Shown: positions 52,173 through 61,715, counted from the stretch's first letter. The stretch is DNA of 64,000 nt from UMGS172 sp045592985 (GCA_045592985.1 JAZNVU010000046.1:85204-149203); one strand, 5' to 3'. Notes: generated by a model not told the origin, from the letters alone. A program made the numbers and translations.

Positions 52173-53354
52173 ATGGAATTTTTGAGACGTTCTTGGGCTG
52201 AAATTGACCTTGACAATGCGCTTTACAATTGGGAAAAAATTGTCTCTCTATCCAACGGAAGGGATATCATGCCGGTTGTTAAAGCAGATGCTTACGGTCA
52301 CGGTGCCGATGTTTTGGCTGAGTTATATGAAAAAAACGGTGCTGCAGGCTTTGCAGTATCAAATATTGACGAAGCCATTAAACTTAGAAAACGCGGAATA
52401 CGTGCAAATATTCTTGTACTTGGCTTTACTCCTATATCTTATATTAATCAACTTTATGCTTTTAACATAACGCAGACAGTGTATTCCAAAGAATATGCAG
52501 AAATTTTATCGGGTGCCGCTTCTGCTAACAATTACGTTATTAAAATCCATATAAAGATTGACACCGGCATGTGTCGATTGGGGTTTGACTGCAGAAACGA
52601 TGCTTTTAACGGCATTGAAGAAATATTACATTGTCTTACCTTGCCTTGCTTAAACGTCGAAGGTATTTTTACTCATTATTCCTCTGCTGACAGCATTTGT
52701 TCTGACGATGTTTCTTTCAGCGACCAACAACATTCTCTTTTTATGCAAACTATAAATACTTTGCAAGAAAAAGGTCATAAGTTTAAATACATTCATTGCT
52801 CTAATTCCGCTGCTTCGGCACTGAGAAACCACAGCGAAGGTAATTTGATTAGACCCGGTATTATTCTTTACGGTGTCTCACCGTCCGATGGTCTTGACCT
52901 TGGCTATTCGCCAAAACCTGTCATGTCGGTAAAATCGACTGTATCAATGATAAAAAAAATCAGTGCATACGAAAGTGTCAGTTACGGCAGAACTTTCACT
53001 TCTAAAAAAGACATGGTTATCGCCACGGTTGCCATTGGTTATGCGGATGGTTATCCGAGAGCGTTATCCAATAAAGGCCAGGTTATTATTAACGGAAAAT
53101 TTGCACCTGTTATCGGACGCGTTTGCATGGATCAAATGATGGTTGATGTCAGCGATATTGAAGATGTTGATATCGGAACTGTTGTGACGGTAATTGGTAA
53201 GGAAGGTGACCTTTCGGTAACCTTTGCCGATATAGCAGCACTAAATAACACCATTGCATATGAGATCATGTGCAACATTTCTGTAAGAATGCCGCGCATT
53301 TACATTAAAGGCGGTAAGCATATAAATGTTATACACTTGGGAGGTTTATTATGA
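52173..53354 (+). CDS. alr: Alanine racemase, 393 aa
   Basis: Makes D-alanine for peptidoglycan with pyridoxal phosphate. N-terminal SWAEIDLDNALYNW, PLP lysine K37 in VVKADAYGHG, and the second catalytic tyrosine near SYGRTFTS. TAGGAG ribosome-binding site. A TTGACT (52060-52065) with AT-rich -10 candidates upstream is the likely promoter. It overlaps lacZ by 4 nt. Confidence 0.96.
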   Translation: MEFLRRSWAEIDLDNALYNWEKIVSLSNGRDIMPVVKADAYGHGADVLAELYEKNGAAGFAVSNIDEAIKLRKRGIRANILVLGFTPISYINQLYAFNITQTVYSKEYAEILSGAASANNYVIKIHIKIDTGMCRLGFDCRNDAFNGIEEILHCLTLPCLNVEGIFTHYSSADSICSDDVSFSDQQHSLFMQTINTLQEKGHKFKYIHCSNSAASALRNHSEGNLIRPGIILYGVSPSDGLDLGYSPKPVMSVKSTVSMIKKISAYESVSYGRTFTSKKDMVIATVAIGYADGYPRALSNKGQVIINGKFAPVIGRVCMDQMMVDVSDIEDVDIGTVVTVIGKEGDLSVTFADIAALNNTIAYEIMCNISVRMPRIYIKGGKHINVIHLGGLL

Positions 53355-56300
53355 TTCACCAAAGATACCACAATGATATTTCGGTCAACCGATTGGGAAC
53401 TGAATACCCGAGGTCATACTATGTACCCTACGGTTCACCCGAGGAAGCTAAAGCCAACATTCGTGATAACAGTAGCCGTTTTAAGTTGCTTTCAGGTTGT
53501 AAATGGGCTTTTTCGTATTATGATTCGTATGAAAATATTCCTGCAAACATAACCGACTCTGATACAAATATTTCTGCTTGGGACCGTATTCCGGTTCCTT
53601 CCAACTGGCAACTTCACGGTTATGACCGTCCCGAATATTTAAATACCCAAGTTGCATTTCCATTGAACATTCCTTATGTTCCGAAAAACACTCCCGCAGG
53701 AGTTTATGCCATAGATTTTACTGTTAATGATGACATTGATATTTACAGCAAATACATCGTTTTTGAAGGTGTAGACTCATGTATTTATCTTTACTTAAAC
53801 GGTGAATTCGTTGGCTACTCTCAAGTTTCGCATATAGCCGCAGAATTTGACGTTACAAAGTACCTTAAAAACGGCAAAAACCGTCTTACTGCCATTGTTT
53901 GCAAATGGTGTGACGGTTCCTACATAGAGGTACAGGATAAGTGGAGAATGTCGGGTATATTCCGCGATGTTTATCTGCTTGTTCGTCCTAAAGGTCACAC
54001 AAAGGACGTCAAGGTAAATACTACGCTTTCTGAAGATTACCGTTGCGCTACAGTATCGGTTGATATTGATTGTTCCGTAGCCTCAGAATCAATAGTTACA
54101 CTTTTTGATTCTAATGGTGACAAATTAGAAGCAACAATGTTTAGCGATGACGGTCATGCTGAGTTTACCGTTAATGACCCGAGACTTTGGAGTGCTGAAT
54201 ATCCTGAACTTTATAAGTTAATTATTGAAAGCGCTAACGAGTTTATTACTGTACCCTTCGGTATACGTGAAATTAAAATTGACAATGGCGTTATGCGCTT
54301 TAACGGCAGAGCCATTAAACTCAAAGGTGTTAACCGTCACGATTTCAATTCTAGAAACGGCTATGTATGTTCTTACGACGATATGAAGAAGGATATCCTT
54401 CTTATGAAACGTCATAACATAAACGCAATCAGAACTTCACACTATCCCAACGACCCAAGATTTTATCAACTTTGCGATTCTTTAGGCATGTACGTTTTCT
54501 GCGAAGCCGACTACGAGTGTCACGAAGTTGGTTGGCCTGCTTATAACAACAGCATTCCCGAAAACATAAGATATGCTGTAAGAAACACCATATCCAACGA
54601 CCCGATGTGGGAAAAGCATATAGTTGAAAGAGCCACGTTTATGGTTCAAAACTTTAAAAATAGCCCTTCAATTATCTGTTGGTCTATGGGTAACGAATCA
54701 GGTTGGGGATGCAATGTAGAAAAAGCAATTGAAGAAACCAAAAAGATAGATTCGACCCGCTTTGTTCATTACGAAAACACCATAAGTTATTTAACTCCTG
54801 CAGACAAATTAGTTGAACTATACCCTGCCGAGCTTGATGTGGTAAGTCATATGTATCCCGGAATTGATCTCATTGAAAGTTTTCTTGATAAATTCAAAGA
54901 GGTTAATTTCAATAAACCTTATGTTTTATGCGAATACTGCCATGCAATGGGTAATGGTCCTGGAGACCTTAAAGATTATTGGGATTTAATCTACAAAGAA
55001 GACCGTTTCATGGGCGGTTTTGTCTGGGAATGGTTTAATCATGGTATTTATCAAGGAAAAGATGAATATGGTCGTCCAAAGTATTATTACGGCGGTGACT
55101 TTGGAGAAATTTTCCATGACGGCAACTTCTGTTGTGACGGTCTTGTATCTCCTGACCTTAAGCCTATGCCGGGTCTTAAAGAATATAAAAACGTTATTGC
55201 TCCTTTTAAAATTGAACCTATTGACATAAATGGAGGAATTTTCGAAATAACTAACGGATATGATTTCAGTTACATGTCTCGTCTTGAAGGCGATTGGGAA
55301 CTAACCTGTAATGGTGATGTTGTTGCATCCGGAAGTATAGGTTCCCTTCCCATTCCTCCTCACAAAAGCGAACGTGTTGTGTTGGGTTACAACATACCTT
55401 CATCCGGAAAGTGTTATGTTAAAATTTGGTTTACTGCTTACGGTCTTAACTGCGTACCTGACGGTGAAATTATGGGATTCAGGCAATTTGAATTGCCCAC
55501 AGAACAATATACAACCGACGAAATACCGTTTGGCAATATAAAATACAGCGAAGACAACACTACAGTAAAAATTTTCTCAGATTGTTTCCAATATACCTTC
55601 GACAAGGCCAGTTGCGGATTCTCATCATTTAATATAAACGGAAAAGAACTGCTTAAAGCACCTTCTACCTTTACTATTTGGAGAGCACCAACCGATAATG
55701 ACCGCACGCAGGTCAATAGATGGAACAACGCACGTCTTAAAGCTTCCAAATGTTATGAGACCGATACCGAAGTTTTTGAACATGAAGGATTTGTTTCGGT
55801 TATCTCAAAATTCATAATAGCCTCTCCGACCAAACGTCCCATATTTAATGTCACGGCGGAGTGGTCAGTATTCGCCGACGGTAAAATATCACTCCATACT
55901 GATGTTAAACTCGCTAAGGGACTGCGTTTCGTTCCCATTGCTCCTGGCAGCCTTGAAGATCCGTTTGACGATCAGACCGATATTATTGATTACTTACCAA
56001 GATTCGGATTCACCTTTGAATTTGATAAATCTTACGACACCGTTGATTTCTTTGGTATGGGTCCGTATGATAACTACTGTGACCGTCATAACGCATCATT
56101 CATGGGTAAATTCAGCAACAAAATTGCACGCGAATACACCCAGTACATCAAGCCCCAGGAAAGTGGCAACCATTGGAATACTGCCTGGGCTTATGTACAC
56201 GATGCACAAGGTGCAGGTTTAGCAGTAATAAACGAAGGTGAAAACTTTGAGTTTTCCGCTATTCCCTATTCTTCTTACGAACTTTCAAACTGCAATCACA

Positions 56301-56482
56301 ACTTTGAATTGCCTGAGTCTGACAAAACAGTGTTTACTGTAAACTATAAAGTCAGCGGAGTTGGTTCTAATTCATGCGGTCCTTTGCTTATGAAAAAATA
56401 TCGTTTTGATGATGAAGAATTTACGTTTAATGTTAAACTCATTCCGTTAATCACTTCTTCAAACTTCCCTAAGGATATCTGA
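53351..56482 (+). CDS. lacZ: Beta-galactosidase, glycoside hydrolase family 2, 1043 aa
   Basis: Cytoplasmic retaining enzyme that splits lactose-like beta-galactosides. Domain order: N-terminal jelly-roll (about 40-215), immunoglobulin-like domain (to about 310), TIM barrel (about 312-610), second Ig-like domain, and the C-terminal Bgal small-chain domain (about 755-1035). Acid/base E449 (MGNESGWG) and nucleophile E528 (LCEYCHAMGNGPG) are present. No signal peptide. Length matches E. coli LacZ. The start overlaps the alr stop (ATGA), an unusual pairing. Confidence 0.95.
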   Translation: MIHQRYHNDISVNRLGTEYPRSYYVPYGSPEEAKANIRDNSSRFKLLSGCKWAFSYYDSYENIPANITDSDTNISAWDRIPVPSNWQLHGYDRPEYLNTQVAFPLNIPYVPKNTPAGVYAIDFTVNDDIDIYSKYIVFEGVDSCIYLYLNGEFVGYSQVSHIAAEFDVTKYLKNGKNRLTAIVCKWCDGSYIEVQDKWRMSGIFRDVYLLVRPKGHTKDVKVNTTLSEDYRCATVSVDIDCSVASESIVTLFDSNGDKLEATMFSDDGHAEFTVNDPRLWSAEYPELYKLIIESANEFITVPFGIREIKIDNGVMRFNGRAIKLKGVNRHDFNSRNGYVCSYDDMKKDILLMKRHNINAIRTSHYPNDPRFYQLCDSLGMYVFCEADYECHEVGWPAYNNSIPENIRYAVRNTISNDPMWEKHIVERATFMVQNFKNSPSIICWSMGNESGWGCNVEKAIEETKKIDSTRFVHYENTISYLTPADKLVELYPAELDVVSHMYPGIDLIESFLDKFKEVNFNKPYVLCEYCHAMGNGPGDLKDYWDLIYKEDRFMGGFVWEWFNHGIYQGKDEYGRPKYYYGGDFGEIFHDGNFCCDGLVSPDLKPMPGLKEYKNVIAPFKIEPIDINGGIFEITNGYDFSYMSRLEGDWELTCNGDVVASGSIGSLPIPPHKSERVVLGYNIPSSGKCYVKIWFTAYGLNCVPDGEIMGFRQFELPTEQYTTDEIPFGNIKYSEDNTTVKIFSDCFQYTFDKASCGFSSFNINGKELLKAPSTFTIWRAPTDNDRTQVNRWNNARLKASKCYETDTEVFEHEGFVSVISKFIIASPTKRPIFNVTAEWSVFADGKISLHTDVKLAKGLRFVPIAPGSLEDPFDDQTDIIDYLPRFGFTFEFDKSYDTVDFFGMGPYDNYCDRHNASFMGKFSNKIAREYTQYIKPQESGNHWNTAWAYVHDAQGAGLAVINEGENFEFSAIPYSSYELSNCNHNFELPESDKTVFTVNYKVSGVGSNSCGPLLMKKYRFDDEEFTFNVKLIPLITSSNFPKDI

Positions 56483-56489
56483 TCACAAA

Positions 56490-56526
56490 AAAAGCATCCG
56501 AAAGCTAAGTGCTTTCGGATGCTTTT
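56490..56526. terminator. Bidirectional terminator after lacZ
   Basis: A 16-bp stem AAAAGCATCCGAAAGC/GCTTTCGGATGCTTTT with a 5-nt loop, flanked by A and T tracts. Confidence 0.92.
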
Positions 56527-56530
56527 ATCT

Positions 56531-57763
56531 TTAATTCTTTCTTTCAAGATTATAGGGTGAATCAACAAAATCGTGACGGTCACACCATCTGCCGTTTGTA
56601 AAATCAGGGAATGCTACCGGCATACCGCCCGTGGCGATAGAATCTGAACTCAATGCAGTAATAGCCATATATGTAGCGCCGTCATAAACATCAATAGGAG
56701 GATGCAGGTTATTCTTTACAGAATATACAAAAGCGCTGTAAACCAGGTTATCCATGCCTCCGTGACCGCCTTGAGGATCATAGTTTTTCCAAATGTCATG
56801 GTTATACAGTTCCTCATATTGTTTGTCGTTACCCCAAATTTCTTTACATCCCCACTCATACTTGTGATGCTCTTTTTCAAGAAAAATCATATCATTTTCA
56901 CCAAAATATCCACCTTCAGTACCTCTGACAGTGAAACCGCGTGAATAAGAACGAGCCAAAGTGGTATCAAGAGTAATTGTAACCGTCTCGCCGTTGGCAC
57001 ATTTAAGAATTGTAGTAACAATATCACCCTGCTTGAAATCAAGTTTTCTAAGGTGCTCGGGTGCGTCTGCTTTATTTTTGATGTACTCATTCATACCGTT
57101 AGCACAAGATGCCATCGACACAAGAGAAACAAAACGGTTGCCGTTATTAATATCAAGTAATTTAGCAATGGGTCCGATTTCATGTGTGGGATAGTTATCA
57201 CAGTTGCGGTGCAGATAATTGCGGAAACGATAGTGACTTCCATCATGGCCGCTGTAAATTTCACTGCGAAGGTCATGCATATAACCGCCGGAACAATGAG
57301 AAATTTTACCGAACACACCAAGTCTTGCCATATTGCAAGCCATGAGTTCTTTTTGACCGTAGCAGCAGTTTTCCATAAACATACATTCTACTCCGGTATT
57401 CTCATGTGTCTTAACAAGTTCCCAACACTGGTCGATAGAATATGCACCGCCGACTTCAAGACCAACGTACTTGCCGACCTTCATTGAATAAATAGCGGCA
57501 TCGATATGATTCTCCCAAGCCGATAAAGCAAGAACTGCTTCTACCTCGGGGTATTCTATCAATTCTTTATAATTGAGTGTTGTGAAAGGTTTGTAACCCT
57601 TATTTTCCTCGATAAGAGCAACCGCTTTATCAATTCTTTCCTGCTTAAGGTCACAAATCGCTACAACTTTGATATCTCCTTCAGGTAATTTTAAAAGTGT
57701 ATCTCTTAAAATACTATAACCGCGAAGACCAAGACCAATAACACCAACTTTAAGTTCTGCCAC
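56531..57763 (-). CDS. Gfo/Idh/MocA family oxidoreductase, possibly GH109-like, 410 aa
   Basis: An NAD(P)-dependent sugar oxidoreductase or NAD-dependent glycosidase. N-terminal nucleotide motif VGVIGLGLRGY; later LEVGGAYS, the metal-free active-site stretch NYPTHEIGPIAKLL and GGHGGMDNLVYSAF. The last two recall GH109 alpha-N-acetylgalactosaminidases, but there is no signal peptide. The start is GTG at 57763 with AAAGGA upstream. Divergent from an AraC gene and convergent with lacZ, so a role in glycan use is plausible. Confidence 0.83.
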   Translation of the reverse strand: MAELKVGVIGLGLRGYSILRDTLLKLPEGDIKVVAICDLKQERIDKAVALIEENKGYKPFTTLNYKELIEYPEVEAVLALSAWENHIDAAIYSMKVGKYVGLEVGGAYSIDQCWELVKTHENTGVECMFMENCCYGQKELMACNMARLGVFGKISHCSGGYMHDLRSEIYSGHDGSHYRFRNYLHRNCDNYPTHEIGPIAKLLDINNGNRFVSLVSMASCANGMNEYIKNKADAPEHLRKLDFKQGDIVTTILKCANGETVTITLDTTLARSYSRGFTVRGTEGGYFGENDMIFLEKEHHKYEWGCKEIWGNDKQYEELYNHDIWKNYDPQGGHGGMDNLVYSAFVYSVKNNLHPPIDVYDGATYMAITALSSDSIATGGMPVAFPDFTNGRWCDRHDFVDSPYNLERKN

Positions 57764-57871
57764 AAAAAACACATCCTTTTTGTATTTATACTTGCAATAT
57801 ATCACAACTGATATTATAATAAAATATGAAAAAGGATATTATTTATATAAATTTAGACACTGAGGCGCTAC

Positions 57872-58699
57872 ATGTATACATTTAAACCTATAAAACGTGA
57901 CTTAGAAATAACAAGTTTTATCTGCGCATTTGATGAAACCAGACCAAAGGGTTTTGATTTTGAAGGTGAAATGCATGATTTTTGGGAACTTGTGTATATA
58001 AAATCAGGATGTGCAATTGCAACTGCCGATGACCGTATTTACAAAATTGCACCCGGGCAACTGTTATTCCATAAACCACTTGAATTTCACCGAATAAAAT
58101 CGGCATATGATTCAACACCCCGTTTAATGAATGTTTCTTTTACTGCTAAAGGCAACAGAATGAAGGAATTTGAAAATAAATTCTTTGAACTTAGCGAAAC
58201 TCAGCAAACACGTTACGAGGAAATCAATAGAATTGTCGGCGAAATATCACGATTATTCAATAACAATCTAACCCGTAGCAACGAATACACTAAATTATGT
58301 TCCAAAGCAACAATAATGCTTGAAAGTTTGTTGCTTGAAATAAACGAAAACCAGCAAGTAATAACCAAAAAACCCACCGAGCATGAAAAACAATTTGCAA
58401 CGATAATCACTATTTTAAAAGAAAACTGTGAGCGAAACCTTTCGATTGATGAAATCGCCGTCTTATGTAAAATGAGCACAAGCAACATGAAAAAAATATT
58501 TGCAAAGTATTCAGACATAGGTATAGCAAAATATTATCTTAAATTAAAATTAAGATGCGCATGCGAACTGTTGCAGAACGGCATATCAACTACTGAAATT
58601 GCCTATAATCTGTCTTTTTCATCCGTTGCATATTTCAATACGGTTTTCAAACGTGAAATGGGCATCACCCCAGCACAATACCGCAAAGCAAGAAAATAA
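57872..58699 (+). CDS. AraC-family transcriptional regulator, 275 aa
   Basis: N-terminal cupin sensor (HDFWELVYIKSG; PGQLLFHKPLEFH) and C-terminal HTH pair (LSIDEIAVLCKMSTSNMKKIF; STTEIAYNLSFSSVAYFNTVF; GITPAQYRKA). Probably regulates the divergent oxidoreductase gene 108 nt away (inference). Confidence 0.9.
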   Translation: MYTFKPIKRDLEITSFICAFDETRPKGFDFEGEMHDFWELVYIKSGCAIATADDRIYKIAPGQLLFHKPLEFHRIKSAYDSTPRLMNVSFTAKGNRMKEFENKFFELSETQQTRYEEINRIVGEISRLFNNNLTRSNEYTKLCSKATIMLESLLLEINENQQVITKKPTEHEKQFATIITILKENCERNLSIDEIAVLCKMSTSNMKKIFAKYSDIGIAKYYLKLKLRCACELLQNGISTTEIAYNLSFSSVAYFNTVFKREMGITPAQYRKARK

Positions 58700-58700
58700 A

Positions 58701-58739
58701 AAAATACGGTGAACGCATTTAAAGTGTTCACCGTATTTT
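58701..58739. terminator. Bidirectional terminator between the AraC gene and copA
   Basis: AAAATACGGTGAAC and GTTCACCGTATTTT pair around an 11-nt loop, with A and T tracts on both sides. Confidence 0.88.
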
Positions 58740-58742
58740 AAT

Positions 58743-58943
58743 TTATAAAACCTTATATCCTTCATTAGTGATGGCTTTAATAATCACATCGTCACTAATG
58801 TCGGCGTTTAGATGTACGATAACGGTCTTTGTATCTTTATTAGGTTCGGCAAGCGTAATACCGTCAATAGCTTCAAGAGCCTTTTTAACATGTGCCTCAC
58901 AGTGTCCGCACATCATACCATCAACATTAAAAGTTTTAGTCAT
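58743..58943 (-). CDS. Possible stand-alone CopZ-like chaperone from an internal start in copA, 66 aa
   Basis: Within the copA frame, AAAAAGGAGA lies 8 nt before an ATG at 58943. From there the frame gives 66 residues (MTKTFNVDGMMCGHCEAHV...), the length and form of a CopZ copper chaperone. Either the stop of an ancestral copA was lost, fusing two genes, or both products are made from one frame. Expression of the short form is inference. Confidence 0.6.
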   Translation of the reverse strand: MTKTFNVDGMMCGHCEAHVKKALEAIDGITLAEPNKDTKTVIVHLNADISDDVIIKAITNEGYKVL

Positions 58944-61205
58944 CTGAACAATCTCCTTTTTAATTGTTTTATCAACTTTATATAACTTAGCATATCTGAG
59001 CCTTAATGCGTTGGAAACTACACAAAAACTGGACAAACTCATAGCAGCGGCACCAAACATTGGGTTGAGTTCCCAACCGAAAAGTCCTATAAACACGCCT
59101 GCGGCTAACGGAATACCGAAAATGTTGTAAATAAAAGCCCAGAAGAGGTTTTGTTTAATAATTCTTAAAGTTGCTTTACCAAGTTTCAAAGCCGCTACAA
59201 CATCCAAAACGTTGTTTTTCATAATAACAACATCAGCAGCATCTATTGCAATATCAGTACCACTGCCAATTGCAATACCTACATCGGCGGTTTTAAGTGC
59301 AGGAGCATCGTTAATGCCGTCCCCAACCATTGCTACTTTCTTATTTGCCCTGAGTTTTTTTATAACCGATTCTTTTCCGTCTGGCAAAACATCGGCAATA
59401 ATATGCTCTACGCCGATTTGTTTGCCTATAGACTCAGCAGTCGCTCTGTTATCCCCCGTAAGCATAACAACATCAATGCCCATTTGTTGCAATTCAAGAA
59501 CCGATTTCGCACTATCCTCTTTTACAGTATCGGCAACTGCTATAATACCTAAAAGTTCATTATTTTTAATAATGAATAACGGCGTTTTACCCAAATTAGC
59601 AAACTCTATAAACCTTGATTCGGTTTCATCGTTAATATCAATTATTTCTGCAGCATACTTTCGGCTGACTGCATAAACCACTTCACCGTTCAACTCACCT
59701 TTAATACCAAATCCCGACAAGTTTTCGAAATTATCTATCTTTAATGGTGAAATGTTTATATCATTGCAATACTCTACAACAGCTAATCCCAATGGATGCT
59801 TGCTCAAACTCTCAAGTGAAACAGCAACTGTCAGAAGTTCGGTTGTATCATATTCGCACGCTACAACATCGGTAACCTTCGGTTTCCCTTCAGTTAATGT
59901 ACCTGTTTTATCAAAAACAACCGTATTAATTCTACCGGAAATTTCTAGCGCTTCGGCAGTTTTAAACAGAATACCGTTTTTAGCACCCTTTCCGTTTCCA
60001 ACCATAATCGCAACCGGAGTTGCGAGACCCAATGCACAAGGGCAACTAATAACAAGTACCGAAATACCCCTTGAAACAGCAAACGAAACAGTACTGTCAA
60101 GCAACAGCCATACAATCGTAGTGACAACAGCAATCAACAAGACAATCGGCACAAAAACACCTGAAATTTTATCTGCCATCTTAGCTATAGGTGCTTTTGA
60201 AACCGAAGCATCATTAACCATTTGTATTATTTTTGAAATAGTCGTATCATTTCCTACTTTTAGTGCCTTGCATTTTATAAATCCTGATACGTTCAAAGTG
60301 GCTGAGGTAACATTATCACCATCGTATTTTTCAACAGGAACACTTTCCCCAGAAATTGCCGATTCATCTATAACAGTATTTCCTTCTAATACTACACCGT
60401 CAACCGGAATTTGCTCACCCGGTCTTACAACAAAAACATCACCGACAACAACATCTTCAACAGATATTGTAACTTCGGTATCATTCCTGATTACATTGGC
60501 AGTTTTCGGAGCTAATTCGAAAAGATTTTTTAAAGCATCGGTGGTTTTACCTTTAGAAATTGATTCTAACAGTTTTCCTAAAGTTATCAGAGTTAATATC
60601 ATAGCCGCCGATTCAAAATACAAACCATGTGATAAATTAGCAACCGATAATAAATCACCATTTACAGCCGCATCTGTCATTAAAAAAACAACGTATAAAC
60701 TGTAAAAGAAAGAAACTCCTGAGCCTAATGATACCAATGTATCCATATTCGGAGATAAACTAACAGCACTTTTAAAACCGTTTATGAAGAACTTTTTGTT
60801 TATAATCAAAACTATTAATGAAAGTAACATTTGAATAATTGCTAAAGCAATTTTATTATAATGCAAAAAGTTCGGAACAGGGAACCCCAACATACTATGA
60901 CCCATGGAAAAATACATGAGCAAAACTAAAAAAATGAGCGACCAAACAAGTCTTTTTTTCAAAATATTAGTTTCGTTAAATTCATCATTATTTTTTGATT
61001 CATTTTTTGATTTTTCGGATATTCCATATCCGGCCGCAGTAACTGATGCAACAACATCGTTATCAGAAAAATCGCCGGATACGCTCATATCTCCGGTTAA
61101 AAGATTAACAGTACACGATTCAACACCGCGTACTGTTTTAACTGCTTTTTCAACTCTTGCGCTACAAGCAGCACATGTCATGCCGGTAACCTTGAATTGT
61201 TTCAT
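58743..61205 (-). CDS. copA: Copper-type P1B ATPase with N- and C-terminal heavy-metal domains, 820 aa
   Basis: Exports Cu(I) across the membrane. The N-terminal HMA domain has TCAAC (C11, C14). Eight membrane helices include the metal-site CPC (VISCPCALGLA); TGE-type actuator (ISGESVPVEK); DKTGTLTEGKP phosphorylation motif; HPLG; and GDGINDAPAL. The usual end at about residue 745 is followed in frame by a linker and a second HMA domain (residues 755-820, MMCGHC), which looks like a fused CopZ. It follows the csoR-like gene by 11 nt. Confidence 0.94.
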   Translation of the reverse strand: MKQFKVTGMTCAACSARVEKAVKTVRGVESCTVNLLTGDMSVSGDFSDNDVVASVTAAGYGISEKSKNESKNNDEFNETNILKKRLVWSLIFLVLLMYFSMGHSMLGFPVPNFLHYNKIALAIIQMLLSLIVLIINKKFFINGFKSAVSLSPNMDTLVSLGSGVSFFYSLYVVFLMTDAAVNGDLLSVANLSHGLYFESAAMILTLITLGKLLESISKGKTTDALKNLFELAPKTANVIRNDTEVTISVEDVVVGDVFVVRPGEQIPVDGVVLEGNTVIDESAISGESVPVEKYDGDNVTSATLNVSGFIKCKALKVGNDTTISKIIQMVNDASVSKAPIAKMADKISGVFVPIVLLIAVVTTIVWLLLDSTVSFAVSRGISVLVISCPCALGLATPVAIMVGNGKGAKNGILFKTAEALEISGRINTVVFDKTGTLTEGKPKVTDVVACEYDTTELLTVAVSLESLSKHPLGLAVVEYCNDINISPLKIDNFENLSGFGIKGELNGEVVYAVSRKYAAEIIDINDETESRFIEFANLGKTPLFIIKNNELLGIIAVADTVKEDSAKSVLELQQMGIDVVMLTGDNRATAESIGKQIGVEHIIADVLPDGKESVIKKLRANKKVAMVGDGINDAPALKTADVGIAIGSGTDIAIDAADVVIMKNNVLDVVAALKLGKATLRIIKQNLFWAFIYNIFGIPLAAGVFIGLFGWELNPMFGAAAMSLSSFCVVSNALRLRYAKLYKVDKTIKKEIVQMTKTFNVDGMMCGHCEAHVKKALEAIDGITLAEPNKDTKTVIVHLNADISDDVIIKAITNEGYKVL

Positions 61206-61216
61206 ATCTTAACCTT

Positions 61217-61507
61217 CTATTTCATTAATTTCTGCAGAACTGTGACAAGTTCGTCAACCGAGTCATTTTTATCATGTTTTAAATCATCCGAAATGGAATT
61301 TTTAATGTATGAAGATATCAACTCTTTATTAAAAGAATTAATAGCCGCATTAACAGCAGAAGACTGTACTAAAATATCGACACAACAGATATCGTTTTCA
61401 AGCATTCTCTTGATACCTTTGACCTGACCTTCGATACGGCTAAGACGGTTGACAAGACTTTTTGTTTCAACTTCATCACGTGCTTTTACTACACGATTTT
61501 CGTTCAA
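61217..61507 (-). CDS. CsoR/DUF156-family metal-responsive repressor with altered ligands, 96 aa
   Basis: A small all-helical repressor that should control the copA unit. NRLSRIEGQVKGIKRMLEND and CCVDILVQSSAVNAA are textbook for the family. Set against the B. subtilis CsoR pattern (from memory), the first Cu(I) Cys is kept (CCVDI) but the His and Cys of HxxxC are Tyr and Ser (SSYIKNSI). The start is TTG at 61507 with GAGGTGA 5 nt upstream; the open frame extends further to 61585 but through the promoter. Confidence 0.88.
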   Translation of the reverse strand: MNENRVVKARDEVETKSLVNRLSRIEGQVKGIKRMLENDICCVDILVQSSAVNAAINSFNKELISSYIKNSISDDLKHDKNDSVDELVTVLQKLMK

Positions 61508-61538
61508 TATAATCACCTCAGCGGGTCTTGCAAACGAT

Positions 61539-61567
61539 ATTATATACCCTGTACAGGTATTTGTCAA
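61539..61567 (-). promoter_or_regulatory. csoR-copA promoter with operator in its spacer
   Basis: Minus strand: perfect -35 TTGACA (61567-61562), 17-nt spacer, perfect -10 TATAAT (61544-61539). The spacer region holds the inverted repeat ATACCCTGTACAGGTAT (61544-61560, plus strand), in form like CsoR operators, so the repressor would autoregulate. Confidence 0.85.
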
Positions 61568-61715
61568 CTGTATAATTATTGACAAATTAATAATATTTTT
61601 ACAAATCCCAAATTTAATGTACGCATTATACGACAGAAAACCACAAATGTCAACCTACTATTACTTACATATGGTGAATTAAATCCTAATATTTGGGGTA
61701 CTCGTCCAATTGATT

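Noticed and set aside
59752..60705. Plus-strand open frame of 317 codons
   Set aside because: Antisense shadow of copA; no ribosome-binding site, composition typical of a mirrored frame.
58743..61205. Frameshift or pseudogene at the copA 3' end
   Set aside because: The frame is continuous and both the ATPase core and the extra HMA domain keep all key residues, so a fusion or dual start fits better.
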